NCBI GenBank assembly: GCA_025808375.1
Contig: CP061009.1
Coordinates: forward strand, 2,356,001-2,420,000
Direction: 5' to 3'
From: Duncaniella muricolitica
Lineage (GTDB): Bacteria > Bacteroidota > Bacteroidia > Bacteroidales > Muribaculaceae
Length of the DNA stretch: 64,000 nt
A program made the translations under genes and the position numbers. Each line of letters starts with the position of its first letter. Position 1 is the stretch's first letter. Positions 50,490 through 60,588 of this stretch are shown in pieces. The notes below the pieces were generated by a model, which did not search any database, had not been told where the DNA came from, and saw only the letters and a program-made list of their open reading frames with translations.

Positions 50490-53400
50490 ATGACAGTAAA
50501 GACATTCATCGACCGCCCTATTCTGGCCGGAGTCATATCAGTGCTCATAGTAATCCTCGGAGTAATCGGACTGGTGCAATTACCTATCGAACAATTCCCC
50601 AACATCGCTCCTCCGACAGTAAGAGTATCCGCATCCTACACGGGAGCCAATGCCGAGACTGTGCTCAAGAGTGTGATAGTGCCGCTTGAGGAGTCACTCA
50701 ACGGAGTTGAGGATATGATGTATATGACATCGACAGCCACCAATACCGGCACCGCCTCGATAACCATCTATTTCAAACAGGGAACCGATGCCGACATGGC
50801 GGTGGTGAATGTTCAGAACCGTGTGGCGTCGGCCCAGGGACTCCTCCCGGCCGAAGTGACCAAAAGCGGTGTCACCGTACGCAAACGTCAGAACAGTACG
50901 CTCAAATCCATCACCCTCTATAGTCCCGACGACTCATTCGACGCGAGTTTTCTCACCAACTACATGAAAATCAACATCGAGCCGCAGATCTCACGTATCG
51001 CAGGCGTAGGCGAGGTCAACATATTCAGTGCCGAATATGCCATGCGCATATGGCTTGATCCCGCAAAAATGTCACAGTATGGACTCACTCCGGCCGATAT
51101 CAACCAGGTGCTCGCCCAACAGAACCTCGAATCACCGACAGGCACACTCGGAGCCGAGTCGATGAACACGTTTCAATACGTTCTAAAATATCGCGGACGC
51201 TATGAAGAAGCCACCGACTACGAAAACATGGTAATCAAAGCCCTCCCCGACGGCAACCTTCTTCGGCTCAAAGACGTGGCAACCGTCGAACTCGGATCGG
51301 TCAACTATGCAATGCTCAGCGAGACCTCGGGCCATCCGGGAGCAAACGCAATGATAGCCCAGACAGCAGGCTCCAACGCCAACGAAGTCATCACCGAAAT
51401 CGACAAGACCCTTGAGGACATACGCGGCAAGCTGCCTCCCGGCATGGTGCTGACCGACATATCAAGCACCAAAGATTTTCTCGACGCATCTATCGGCAAA
51501 GTAATCGAGACTCTTGTCATAGCTTTGATACTGGTAGTGCTGATAGTCTATCTATTTCTACACGATCTGCGCGCCACCCTCATCCCAGCCCTGTCGATTA
51601 TGGTATCGCTCACCGGCACATTCGCTTTCATTTACGCGGTAGGGTTTACACTCAATATGCTCACACTGTTTGCACTCGTACTCGTCATCGGCACTGTGGT
51701 CGATGACTCGGTGGTGGTAGTCGAAGCCGTACAAGCCAAATTTGACAGCGGCCACAAAGACCCTTATCAGGCTACAGTCTCGGCTATGGGCGGACTCTCG
51801 GCCGCACTCATCACTACGACAGTGGTGTTCATGGCCGTCTTTATACCCATATGTTTTATGGGAGGGACATCCGGAACGTTCTACACGCAGTTTGGTCTCA
51901 CAATGGCTGTGGCGGTGGGCATCTCGCTCATCAACGCCATGACGCTATGCCCGGCCCTCAGCGCGCTGCTCATGCGTCCGGCCAAAGAGGACGGCAGACG
52001 GCACGGATTTGTGAAACGATTCCATTATGCTTTCGACCGTTCGTTTGCCACCGTGACCGGACAATACCGCAGCGGCGTTATGTTTCTGTTTCGTTTCCGC
52101 TGGATAGTCCTGACTCTGTTTCTGCTCTCGGGAGGCGCGCTGGTGTGGCTTGTATCAACCACCAAGACAGGACTTGTGCCACAGGAGGACATGGGCACAA
52201 TCAGTCTAAATGTCCAGGTAGCTCCAGGCAGCAATCTTGCCGAGACAAGCGAGATTATGGACCGTATAGAGGACGCGATCAAGGATATTCCCGACATCTA
52301 CATCTATTCGCGCGTGACCGGTAAAAATGCCCGTCACGACCAATCGGCATCAGCCGGCTCATTCAACATACGTCTGCGCGACTGGAGCGAGCGCAAAGGC
52401 TCAGGCCACGACATCAATGCAATAATACGAGAGATCTATAAACGCACTGAAGGCATATCGTCGGCACAGGTGCGTGCCTCTCAGTCGCCAATGATATCGG
52501 GCTACGGCACAGGCAGCGGCTTTGAGCTTTATGTGCAGGACCGCTCGGGAAAGACTACCGACGAGCTTCTGCAAGTGACACGCGAGTTTATCGACTCGCT
52601 CAACTCCCGACCCGAAATCTCGCGGGCCTACACCACTTTCGACACCAAGTATCCCCAGTACATGGTAGAGGTCGATGCTGCGAAATGCCTCAGGATGAAT
52701 GTCTCTCCGTCAGATGTGTTGTCGACTCTTGCCGGATATGTCGGCGGCAGTTATTCGTCAAACCTCAACCGATTCACCAAGCTCTATCGAGTAATGGTTC
52801 AGGCCACACCCGAGGCCCGGCTCGACACCGAGTCACTCAAAAGCATGTATGTACGCACCGGCGACGGAGAGATGGCACCGCTTGACAATTTCATTACACT
52901 CACGCGGGTCTACGGCTCGGAAAGTCTATCGAGATTCAATCTGTTTCCGGCTATTTCGGTGTTTGGCGAGCAGGGCGACGGCTACAGCTCAGGCGAAGCC
53001 ATCAACGCTATCAAGGAAGTTGCCGACCAATACCTGCCCACAGGCTATGGCTATGAATTTGGCGGCATGTCGCGTGAGGAATCCTCGGCCGGCAACACTA
53101 CAGTAATAGTGTTCAGCATATGCCTCGCATTTATCTATCTCATCTTATGCGCACTCTATGAAAGCATTACGATACCTCTGGCAGTAATCGCAGCCGTACC
53201 CATGGGTCTGGCCGGATGTTTCATATTCGCCCGCTGGTGGGGCATTGAAAACAACATCTACATGCAGATAGGCCTTATCATGCTCATAGGTCTGCTGGCA
53301 AAAACCGCCATACTGCTCACTGAATATGCCACCGCCCGCCGCAAAGAGGGCATGGGACTCATTGCTGCAGCCATATCTGCGGCCAAAGCCCGCTTCCGTC

Positions 53401-53645
53401 CCATCATCATGACCTCGGCAACGATGGTATTCGGCATGCTTCCTCTTATGTTTGCATCGGGTGTAGGAGCCAACGGTAATATTTCGGTCGGAGTCGGGAC
53501 TGTAGGCGGACTGCTCTTCGGCACATTGGCTCTGCTGTTTATGGTACCGGTATTCTTCGTTGTATTCCAATACATACACGAACGTATCATGCCCAAGAGA
53601 ACACGTGGACAGGTAGACATACCAAGCTCGAACCATGGTAATTGA
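50490..53645 (+). CDS. RND multidrug efflux transporter (HAE-1/AcrB type)
   Basis: A 1051-residue inner-membrane proton antiporter. It starts MTVKTFIDRPILAGVISVLI, with porter-domain sequence LPIEQFPNIAPPTVRVSASY and QNRVASAQGLLPAEV. The TM4 proton-relay region is VLVIGTVVDDSVVVVEAVQA, and the C-terminal half repeats the plan. AcrB-type pumps need a periplasmic adaptor (AcrA) and an outer-membrane channel (TolC/OprM), and neither is next to this gene, so partners must be encoded elsewhere. The divergent LytS/LytR operon may regulate it, but that is only positional. Full length. Confidence 0.93.
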   Translation: MTVKTFIDRPILAGVISVLIVILGVIGLVQLPIEQFPNIAPPTVRVSASYTGANAETVLKSVIVPLEESLNGVEDMMYMTSTATNTGTASITIYFKQGTDADMAVVNVQNRVASAQGLLPAEVTKSGVTVRKRQNSTLKSITLYSPDDSFDASFLTNYMKINIEPQISRIAGVGEVNIFSAEYAMRIWLDPAKMSQYGLTPADINQVLAQQNLESPTGTLGAESMNTFQYVLKYRGRYEEATDYENMVIKALPDGNLLRLKDVATVELGSVNYAMLSETSGHPGANAMIAQTAGSNANEVITEIDKTLEDIRGKLPPGMVLTDISSTKDFLDASIGKVIETLVIALILVVLIVYLFLHDLRATLIPALSIMVSLTGTFAFIYAVGFTLNMLTLFALVLVIGTVVDDSVVVVEAVQAKFDSGHKDPYQATVSAMGGLSAALITTTVVFMAVFIPICFMGGTSGTFYTQFGLTMAVAVGISLINAMTLCPALSALLMRPAKEDGRRHGFVKRFHYAFDRSFATVTGQYRSGVMFLFRFRWIVLTLFLLSGGALVWLVSTTKTGLVPQEDMGTISLNVQVAPGSNLAETSEIMDRIEDAIKDIPDIYIYSRVTGKNARHDQSASAGSFNIRLRDWSERKGSGHDINAIIREIYKRTEGISSAQVRASQSPMISGYGTGSGFELYVQDRSGKTTDELLQVTREFIDSLNSRPEISRAYTTFDTKYPQYMVEVDAAKCLRMNVSPSDVLSTLAGYVGGSYSSNLNRFTKLYRVMVQATPEARLDTESLKSMYVRTGDGEMAPLDNFITLTRVYGSESLSRFNLFPAISVFGEQGDGYSSGEAINAIKEVADQYLPTGYGYEFGGMSREESSAGNTTVIVFSICLAFIYLILCALYESITIPLAVIAAVPMGLAGCFIFARWWGIENNIYMQIGLIMLIGLLAKTAILLTEYATARRKEGMGLIAAAISAAKARFRPIIMTSATMVFGMLPLMFASGVGANGNISVGVGTVGGLLFGTLALLFMVPVFFVVFQYIHERIMPKRTRGQVDIPSSNHGN

Positions 53646-53957
53646 CGAGAATACAGGGCGTGGAAGGACTGACTTTTTCATGACTTGCGGTGTATAATTA
53701 TGCTGCAAAGTTACACATCGGTTATCCCTAAACAGTGCGATAATATCATTAATTATTTTCGATGAATCTCGGTCCGACATGCCCACATCCACCTCGACGT
53801 TTACCCGTCAAAGCGTGCAGTTTGCCACTTTTATATATTTCACAGCCGCCGATACACCATTGCATATCAACAATATACGTATACAATACTCATTAATAGG
53901 TATTTTTTGACGAGCATAAACTTCCGACCTTTGCACTGCTAAAACAATAAAAAAGGT
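53646..53957. other. Intergenic region before xusA, with an antisense -7 element
   Basis: No gene is supported. A TAACTTTG element on the minus strand (53713-53706) points toward the 3' end of the RND gene and has no coding gene behind it. Near the right end, TTTTTTGACG and GACCTTTG (53926-53933) may be the xusA promoter with a weak -7. No Fur-like box could be identified by eye. Confidence 0.4.
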
Positions 53958-56336
53958 ATGACATCTCGGAAAAAGTATTTTTTCAGTATAATCACTCTTC
54001 TGACTATCGCAATCTCCACATTCGCCGCAGGAAAACCGGGAATGATCTCAGGTAAAGTGCTATCGACCGACGGTGAACCGATCGACTTTGCCACCGTATT
54101 TCTGAAAGGGACATCATACACATGTTCCACCGATGAGAAAGGACTTTATCACCTTTCTGCTCCTGCCGGAGATTACACGATAGTATACACATCCGTAGGA
54201 TTTGACAAAAAAGAATTTAAAGTAAACCTCAAAGCAGGTGAACGAGACAAAATGGTGGTCAAACTCAAACCATCGACCAATCTCGGTGAAGTAATCGTGG
54301 TCGGCAATCAGCTCAGCAAAGTGAAAAACTCAGCTTTCAATGCCACAGCCATCAATACCCGTGAACTCACCAACACCACCAAGACTCTCAGCGAAGCCTT
54401 GGCCAAAGCTCCGGGCATGAAGATACGCGAGAGCGGAGGCGTAGGGTCTGACATGGCTGTGACAATGGACGGCTTCAGCGGCAAGCATGTCAAAGTGTTT
54501 ATCGACGGTGTGCCGCAGGAAGGCGTAGGAAGCTCGTTCGGGCTCAATAATATCCCGGTCAACTTTGCCGACCGCATAGAGATTTACCGCGGAGTCGTGC
54601 CTGTAGGGTTCGGAGCCGATGCCATCGGCGGCATCATCAATATCGTAACACCACGACGCCAACGCAAATGGTTTATGGACGCATCTTATTCCTATGGTTC
54701 GTTCAACACCCACAAGTCATATGTCAACTTTGGCCAGACTCTCCGTAACGGCTTTAAATACGAGATAAACGCATTTCAGAACTATTCCGACAACAACTAC
54801 AAGGTAGATGTGCCCGTCGAAGACTTTACCACCGGCTCACTCGACACCAAGACTTTGTATCGTGTAAATCGCTTCAATGACAAATATCATAATGAGGCTG
54901 TGATGGCTAAACTCGGTTTTGTCAACAAGAGCTGGGCCGACCGCATACTAATGGGCATCAACTATTCTCACATGTATCAGGAAGTGCAGACCGGTGTGCG
55001 ACAAAAAATCGTATTCGGACAGAAACATCGTCACGGCAATACGCTCATGGGGTCGCTGGAATACAGCAAGCGCAACCTTCTCACACAAGGACTTGATGTG
55101 TCGTTCAACGCTAACTACAACCGCAACCTCAACACCAATGTCGACACCGCAGCCGTAAGATACAACTGGCTTGGCGAGACTATTCCCATCAGCTCGCCCG
55201 GCGAACAGTCCAACCAGCTCTCCGAAGCATGCAACAACAACTGGACTGCGACATTCACTGCCAACTACCGCCTCGGAAGGCACCACATGTTCACGCTCAA
55301 CAATGTGTTCAACACATTCAACCGCTCCAACCGCAACCTCCTTACCACGCCACCGAGCGAAGATGAGTTTGCAAAGGTCACAAGCAAAAACATTGTAGGT
55401 CTTTCCTATCGCTACACGCCTGTCCGACAGGTGAGTCTCTCGGCTTTCGGCAAACAATATCACCAATATGTATCGGGCCCGGTCGCCACGACATCAGCCC
55501 AGGACGAATATACCGTTGCCTCACGCACTGTCGATTATTTAGGATATGGAGTGGCCGGCACATGGTTCATGCCGCTCGGATTTCAGCTCAAAGCCTCATA
55601 TGAGAAAGCCTATCGTCTGCCGACCATCGAAGAAATATTCGGTGACGAAGACCTTGAGATGGGCGAGATGGACATCAAGCCGGAGTCAAGCAACAACATC
55701 AACCTCAATCTCAGCTATGACGCCACTTTTGGCAGCCATACAGTGTATGTGGAATCGGGTCTGATCTATCGCGATACCCGCGACTACATACAGCGCAACA
55801 TCGCATCGCTCTCAGGCGGAAAATTTGCCGCGACCTATATAAATTACGGCAAAGTCAAGACCGCCGGAGTAAACGTGTCGGCCCGCTACAGCTTCTCCAA
55901 ATGGGTGAGTCTCGGCGGAAACCTCACCTACATGAACGTACGTGACAAATGCCGCACGATGCCCAACACCACCGCGGCCAATCTATCCTACGGTCAGCGC
56001 ATGCCCAATCTGCCCTACTTCTTCGCCGACTCCGACATCAACTTCTATTGGATAGGTCTCGGTCGCAAGACCAATACTCTGACAGTCACGTATGACAACC
56101 AATACACCCGCAAGTTCTGCTACTATTCGTCAATCATCGGATCAAACAGCGATGAGTATATGATACCCGACCAGTTTGCCCACAATCTGACATTTACCTA
56201 CAGCATCCGCAGCGGTCGCTACAATATATCGCTGGAGTGTCGCAACTTCACCGACGCCAAGCTCTATGACAACTTCAGTCTCCAGAAAGCAGGACGCGCA
56301 TTTTATGGCAAATTCAGAATATATTTCGGAAATTAA
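53958..56336 (+). CDS. xusA: TonB-dependent receptor, XusA-like (xenosiderophore uptake)
   Basis: A 792-residue outer-membrane receptor. Signal peptide (SIITLLTIAISTFAAG), an N-terminal carboxypeptidase-regulatory domain (GKVLSTDGEPIDFATVFLKG), a TonB box-like LGEVIVVGNQLSKV, a plug (KHVKVFIDGVPQEGVGSSFG, RIEIYRGVVPVGFGADAIGG) and a 22-stranded barrel ending in FYGKFRIYFGN. Gene order receptor, DUF4374 lipoprotein, PepSY membrane protein matches the XusABC system of Bacteroides thetaiotaomicron, which takes up ferric enterobactin or salmochelin made by other bacteria. The ligand here is inferred from that order. Confidence 0.82.
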   Translation: MTSRKKYFFSIITLLTIAISTFAAGKPGMISGKVLSTDGEPIDFATVFLKGTSYTCSTDEKGLYHLSAPAGDYTIVYTSVGFDKKEFKVNLKAGERDKMVVKLKPSTNLGEVIVVGNQLSKVKNSAFNATAINTRELTNTTKTLSEALAKAPGMKIRESGGVGSDMAVTMDGFSGKHVKVFIDGVPQEGVGSSFGLNNIPVNFADRIEIYRGVVPVGFGADAIGGIINIVTPRRQRKWFMDASYSYGSFNTHKSYVNFGQTLRNGFKYEINAFQNYSDNNYKVDVPVEDFTTGSLDTKTLYRVNRFNDKYHNEAVMAKLGFVNKSWADRILMGINYSHMYQEVQTGVRQKIVFGQKHRHGNTLMGSLEYSKRNLLTQGLDVSFNANYNRNLNTNVDTAAVRYNWLGETIPISSPGEQSNQLSEACNNNWTATFTANYRLGRHHMFTLNNVFNTFNRSNRNLLTTPPSEDEFAKVTSKNIVGLSYRYTPVRQVSLSAFGKQYHQYVSGPVATTSAQDEYTVASRTVDYLGYGVAGTWFMPLGFQLKASYEKAYRLPTIEEIFGDEDLEMGEMDIKPESSNNINLNLSYDATFGSHTVYVESGLIYRDTRDYIQRNIASLSGGKFAATYINYGKVKTAGVNVSARYSFSKWVSLGGNLTYMNVRDKCRTMPNTTAANLSYGQRMPNLPYFFADSDINFYWIGLGRKTNTLTVTYDNQYTRKFCYYSSIIGSNSDEYMIPDQFAHNLTFTYSIRSGRYNISLECRNFTDAKLYDNFSLQKAGRAFYGKFRIYFGN

Positions 56337-56362
56337 TAATTAACAAAATCATAAATCACCCA

Positions 56363-57760
56363 ATGAAAAAACAGTTTGTATGGGCATGTGCCCTTGCCGT
56401 GTCGGCCTCTGCGCTGACAGCCTGCTCCGATGACAATGACAACGCCGGCAGCAATGACTACAACGGTGCCTCATGCGGTCCGCAGTTTGTCATCGCTACT
56501 ACCGTAAGCGCGTCGGGCAACTCCTCTTACGTACTTCTCTCCGCGCCCTCGCTTGATGAAGGCAGCGTGTCGCCTATCAATAACGGATGTACCAATTCGG
56601 GAGCCACTCAGTGGGTGTATAACGGAGACTATGTGTATGGCCTGCAATATCGTCAGGGTAACGATGGTGCGACACAGCGATTCGCTCTCCGGCCCGACGG
56701 TAAAATCGAAGCCGACTCAAGAGAATTTTTCATCTCACGTTTCTCATCCTACGGCATAGCCGGCGACAACATTTTCACGATGTCGACCGCCGATGGCCTC
56801 TCTGAATATGCCGATGCCAACGGCTATGTTCCCAAGACTCTGACGTTCACTCGCCTCGACTGCGAGAACGGCACATCGACTTCCAACGTCAATACCGGCA
56901 ACCGCTATTCGGTAGAGAACTATGTAGGCACAGGTGAATACGTGACCGTGTGCGGTCTTGAGCCTGTCGGTTCGCGTATCTTTGCAGGAATCGTTCCCAT
57001 GGGTCTCAGCCAGTACGGCTATGCCGACGGCAACGGTAAATGGCTCCGCAGCGAAGAGTATCGCGACCTTGTAACAACTGCTGACGGTGGCTCCGGCGGA
57101 GGCTCTTACAAAAAAGGAGAACTCTCCGGCACACAGTATCCCGACAGATGTTATGTTGCCATCTATGACAATAACGATCTGCTCAACCCAACCATCGCGA
57201 TGACTGAAAAAATCAGCTCGCCTGCTGGACGTTACCGTTCACAGTATTATCAGTCGGTATGGGCCGACGACAAGGGTGATGTGTACGTATTCTCACCCAG
57301 CTATGCCAAGACCATGACCTCCGACCTGCAGAAAGCCACAGTGAATGCCGGTGTGGCACGCATTCCCAACGGTGCCAACGATTTTGACGATTATTACTGC
57401 GATATCGAGAGCCTCTCGGGCGGCTACTCATTCCTGCGCAACTGGTATATCAGCGACAGCTACTTCCTCATGCAGATGTATGACAAAAAACTGAACGCAG
57501 GCGGCACCCTGACAGCCCTCTCGCTTGCCATCTTCGACGCTGAGGCCAAGACTCTGAAATATGTCGACATGCCTGACAACGTATCGGCTATAGGCAAGAC
57601 CATCTATGCCCACAACGGATATGTCTACATCCCCATCAGCTTCACCGAGGGTTATCCCGTAATTTATCGCATCGACCCGAGGACCGCTGTGGCCACCAAG
57701 GGACTGACTGTCGAAGTGACTTCAATCGAGGGCATCGGTCTTCTCAATCCGATTGACTGA
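56363..57760 (+). CDS. xusB: DUF4374 lipoprotein, XusB-like
   Basis: A 465-residue lipoprotein (MKKQFVWACALAVSASALTAC is signal plus lipobox). The mature part is a repetitive beta-structure, probably a propeller (SGNSSYVLLSAPSLDEGSV, GATQWVYNGDYVYGLQYRQG, GVARIPNGANDFDDYYCDIE). In B. thetaiotaomicron the equivalent XusB is surface exposed and binds ferric siderophores before handing them to XusA. It lies 26 nt after xusA and 18 nt before xusC, consistent with one operon. Siderophore binding is by analogy and not visible in residues. Confidence 0.82.
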   Translation: MKKQFVWACALAVSASALTACSDDNDNAGSNDYNGASCGPQFVIATTVSASGNSSYVLLSAPSLDEGSVSPINNGCTNSGATQWVYNGDYVYGLQYRQGNDGATQRFALRPDGKIEADSREFFISRFSSYGIAGDNIFTMSTADGLSEYADANGYVPKTLTFTRLDCENGTSTSNVNTGNRYSVENYVGTGEYVTVCGLEPVGSRIFAGIVPMGLSQYGYADGNGKWLRSEEYRDLVTTADGGSGGGSYKKGELSGTQYPDRCYVAIYDNNDLLNPTIAMTEKISSPAGRYRSQYYQSVWADDKGDVYVFSPSYAKTMTSDLQKATVNAGVARIPNGANDFDDYYCDIESLSGGYSFLRNWYISDSYFLMQMYDKKLNAGGTLTALSLAIFDAEAKTLKYVDMPDNVSAIGKTIYAHNGYVYIPISFTEGYPVIYRIDPRTAVATKGLTVEVTSIEGIGLLNPID

Positions 57761-57778
57761 TAAAGCGACAAAAGATAT

Positions 57779-58984
57779 ATGAAACTGTTCAGAAAACTCC
57801 ATCTGTGGCTGTCGGTACCATTTGGCATCTTCATCACACTGATATGCTTCTCGGGCGGCATGCTCATTTTCGAGCAGGAGATCACCAGAGCTGCAAAAAG
57901 CGATGTATATTATGTGGCGTCAGTCGGCGAGACCACTATCCCTATGGAAGAACTCATGGAGACTGTCAAAGCCACCCTGCCCGACAGTGTTTCCATCACA
58001 GGCGTCACAGTATTTTCCGATCCGGAACGCACCTACCAGGTAGCACTCTCCAAACCCCGTCGCGCGTCACTGTTCATCGACCAGTATTCCGGAGAAATCA
58101 CCGGCCGCTATGAACGTCTCGGATTTTTCTCCTTCATGTTCAAGATGCATCGCTGGCTTCTTGACAGTGCCAATCCCCACGGAGACGGGCTGAAGATAGG
58201 CAAGCTCCTTGTAGGCATCTCGACCATCATCTTTGTCATCGCACTTATCACCGGTATAGTGCTTTGGTGGCCACGTGCACGCCACAATTTCAAGCACAGC
58301 ATGTCTATATCCCTATCCAACGGCTGGAAAGGCTTCTGGAAAAGTCTGCATGTGGCAGGCGGTATGTACGCGCTGATATTCGTGCTCGCGATGGCTCTAA
58401 CCGGCCTCACCTATTCGTTCGGCTGGTATCGCACGGCCTTCTATGCCGTTTGCGGTGTGGAGCATACGCCTCGCAATTTCGGGCAAAGCACTCCCACAAC
58501 CGAAGGCAAAAAGGAGAGTCGTGGCAATCGTGGCGGACGAGGTGAAGGGCGTGGCAATCGTGGCGAAGGTCGTGGCCATGGAGGTCGCGGCGGCCATAAA
58601 CGCTCCGAGTTTGGACGCTGGCAGCAGGTGTATGACGAACTTAAAGCCAAGAATCCCGATGCTCCCCAGATTACAGTCGGACCGGAGACAGCTTCAGTAA
58701 CCATCGGCAATTATGGCAATCCGCGTGCGGCCGACCGTTATGAGTTCAACCGCCGCACAGGCGAGCTGACGCTCTCCGCTCCTTATGCATCTGCCGTTGA
58801 GGCCGACAAACTGCGTGGATGGATTTACTCCATCCACACCGGAAGTCTCGGCGGATTTGTCACCCGTCTGCTATGGCTGCTCGGCTCTCTGCTGGGCGCA
58901 TCGCTTCCGCTCACCGGCTATTATCTTTGGATCAAGCACATGGGCAAGAAAAAAGACGGCCACCATCCTCATGTCCGGGCATAG
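57779..58984 (+). CDS. xusC: PepSY-TM inner-membrane protein, XusC-like
   Basis: A 401-residue inner-membrane protein of the PepSY-associated TM (iron-regulated) family. Four membrane helices: VPFGIFITLICFSGGMLIFE, LVGISTIIFVIALITGIVLW with WWPRAR after it, GGMYALIFVLAMALTGLTY and a C-terminal LLWLLGSLLGASLPLTGYY. A PepSY unit lies between helices 1 and 2, and a second in the large periplasmic loop. Conserved histidines (FKMHRWLLD, HVAGG) may bind heme or help reduce iron. Unusually, the loop carries an Arg/Gly-rich insertion near residues 240-275 (GNRGGRGEGRGNRGEGRG and similar). Probably releases iron from the imported siderophore. Confidence 0.82.
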   Translation: MKLFRKLHLWLSVPFGIFITLICFSGGMLIFEQEITRAAKSDVYYVASVGETTIPMEELMETVKATLPDSVSITGVTVFSDPERTYQVALSKPRRASLFIDQYSGEITGRYERLGFFSFMFKMHRWLLDSANPHGDGLKIGKLLVGISTIIFVIALITGIVLWWPRARHNFKHSMSISLSNGWKGFWKSLHVAGGMYALIFVLAMALTGLTYSFGWYRTAFYAVCGVEHTPRNFGQSTPTTEGKKESRGNRGGRGEGRGNRGEGRGHGGRGGHKRSEFGRWQQVYDELKAKNPDAPQITVGPETASVTIGNYGNPRAADRYEFNRRTGELTLSAPYASAVEADKLRGWIYSIHTGSLGGFVTRLLWLLGSLLGASLPLTGYYLWIKHMGKKKDGHHPHVRA

Positions 58985-59016
58985 ACTTCATGCATAAAAG
59001 GATAGATTAGATTGGA

Positions 59017-59057
59017 ATATAGTAGTTGTCACTTCATCTTTGTGACAACTGCTATAT
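59017..59057 (+). terminator. Terminator after xusC
   Basis: A 16-bp stem (ATATAGTAGTTGTCAC with GTGACAACTGCTATAT, one G-T pair), a 9-nt loop and a run of six T residues. It also overlaps the end of the convergent MFS gene and may serve both. Confidence 0.8.
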
Positions 59058-60422
59058 TTTTTCTCTCACGCCACCGGCACGGCTGAGGCTGAACAGTCCG
59101 GCCACGATGGCAAAGCCCAGAGCAGCATACAGACACACGCGCACCGATGTTACCACACCCGTCGTCATAGCAAATACAATGGTGACAAAAGTCGCACCCA
59201 ACGTCTGCCCGACAAGACGGGCGGTACTCTGCATGCCGCCCGCACCGCCGGTACGATGTACAGGGGTGGCCATAACCATTACGATATTGTTAGGAGTCTG
59301 AAACAGGCCGAATCCAATGCCACACACGGCCATGCGCCACGCGATATTCCACTCGGCTGTCCCCGACGATGGCGCGGAAATCAGCAACACCACTCCGGCC
59401 GCATAGACAGCCATGCCGCATGCAGCAGTGATTCCGGCATTATGACGCTCGACATAACGGGCGGCCAACGGCGATACTATCATTGTAGCCAACGGCCACG
59501 GCGTCATAAGCAGCCCCGTAGTTATTTCCGAAAACCCATAACTGTTGAGAAACATAAACGGCAACGCAATCATCGCCAGATTCTGGGCTATGAACGAGCA
59601 CACTGACGTGTAGATGCTCAGCGAATAGAGCCTTATCCTAAACAGGTCGACCGGCAACATCGGAGACTCCATGCCAAGCTGACGGCGCACATAGAAAATA
59701 CCTGTCACAACTCCGACTGCCAGCATACACGCATTGACCGTCACATCTCTTTTTCGGGCAAAATTACCGACCGACAGAAATATCAGCCCGAACACTATGA
59801 CATTGAGTATCGCACTCACCCAATCATAATGTCCGCAATGTTCTCTTGGCGGATTGGACGGCAATAGCTTCTTGCCAAGAATAAATGCCACAAGTCCAAA
59901 AGGCACGTTTATTAGAAAAAGCCAATGCCACGACGCGACTGAAAGTACAGCTCCGGCTATGGTAGGTCCGGCTGCGGTAGCTATAGCGATGACCATGGCA
60001 TTGAGAGCCAGCCCGCGGCCAAGCACCTCGCGCGGATATATGAGCCGTGTAAGGGCTATATTCACACCCATGACACTTGCGGCCCCTACCCCTTGCAATG
60101 CTCTGGCGGCTACAATCATGGCAAACGACCCGGATAATGCGCACAACACTGACGAAATCGTAAAGACCAGCACGCCGACCATGAAACACCGACGATAGCT
60201 GTATCGGTCGCCAAACGATGACATCGGCAGCAAAAGCATGGTAATGACCAACTGATAGACTGTGACAATCCATACGGCATCCGAGTCGGATATGCCAAAC
60301 TTATCAGCCATAACCGGCAGCGCGACATTGACCACCGTGACATCCAGCACAGTCATCACAAGGACTATCAGCACAGCGATGACAGCCACATAATTTCTTA
60401 TAGAAAACTTAACAGCAGACAT
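59052..60422 (-). CDS. MFS transporter, DHA2 drug:H+ antiporter type
   Basis: A 456-residue inner-membrane protein with about 13-14 helices. It starts MSAVKFSIRNYVAVIAVLI, with the DHA2 motifs LDVTVVNVALPVMADKFGIS (helix 1), WIVTVYQLVITMLLLPMSSF, the motif A loop GDRYSYRRCFM, and RALQGVGAASVMGVNIALT. The second half includes ARYVERHNAGITAACGMAVY and VMATPVHRTGGAGGMQSTAR. Its substrate is not known; the family exports drugs, dyes and detergents. A short palindrome (GACATATGTC, 60418-60427) overlaps its start codon and could be an operator. Confidence 0.92.
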   Translation of the reverse strand: MSAVKFSIRNYVAVIAVLIVLVMTVLDVTVVNVALPVMADKFGISDSDAVWIVTVYQLVITMLLLPMSSFGDRYSYRRCFMVGVLVFTISSVLCALSGSFAMIVAARALQGVGAASVMGVNIALTRLIYPREVLGRGLALNAMVIAIATAAGPTIAGAVLSVASWHWLFLINVPFGLVAFILGKKLLPSNPPREHCGHYDWVSAILNVIVFGLIFLSVGNFARKRDVTVNACMLAVGVVTGIFYVRRQLGMESPMLPVDLFRIRLYSLSIYTSVCSFIAQNLAMIALPFMFLNSYGFSEITTGLLMTPWPLATMIVSPLAARYVERHNAGITAACGMAVYAAGVVLLISAPSSGTAEWNIAWRMAVCGIGFGLFQTPNNIVMVMATPVHRTGGAGGMQSTARLVGQTLGATFVTIVFAMTTGVVTSVRVCLYAALGFAIVAGLFSLSRAGGVREKI

Positions 60423-60588
60423 ATGTCATTTCTTTCTTAACCGTATATTTTGAAAAACGTGATTGCTTATTTAAGTAATAAGATACATATACTTAAAAAA
60501 GTTTAATTTCACCCGTAAACAATACGTTTATCATGGTAAAATACATTAATTAACCCGATACCGGCAATAAAAATTATCAGCAAATCGA

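Noticed and set aside
53145..53792. A 215-codon antisense frame at the RND 3' end with a -7-like element upstream
   Set aside because: It overlaps conserved RND coding sequence, has a Cys/His/Tyr-rich composition typical of antisense frames, and no good -33 element. An antisense RNA remains possible but is not supported as a gene.
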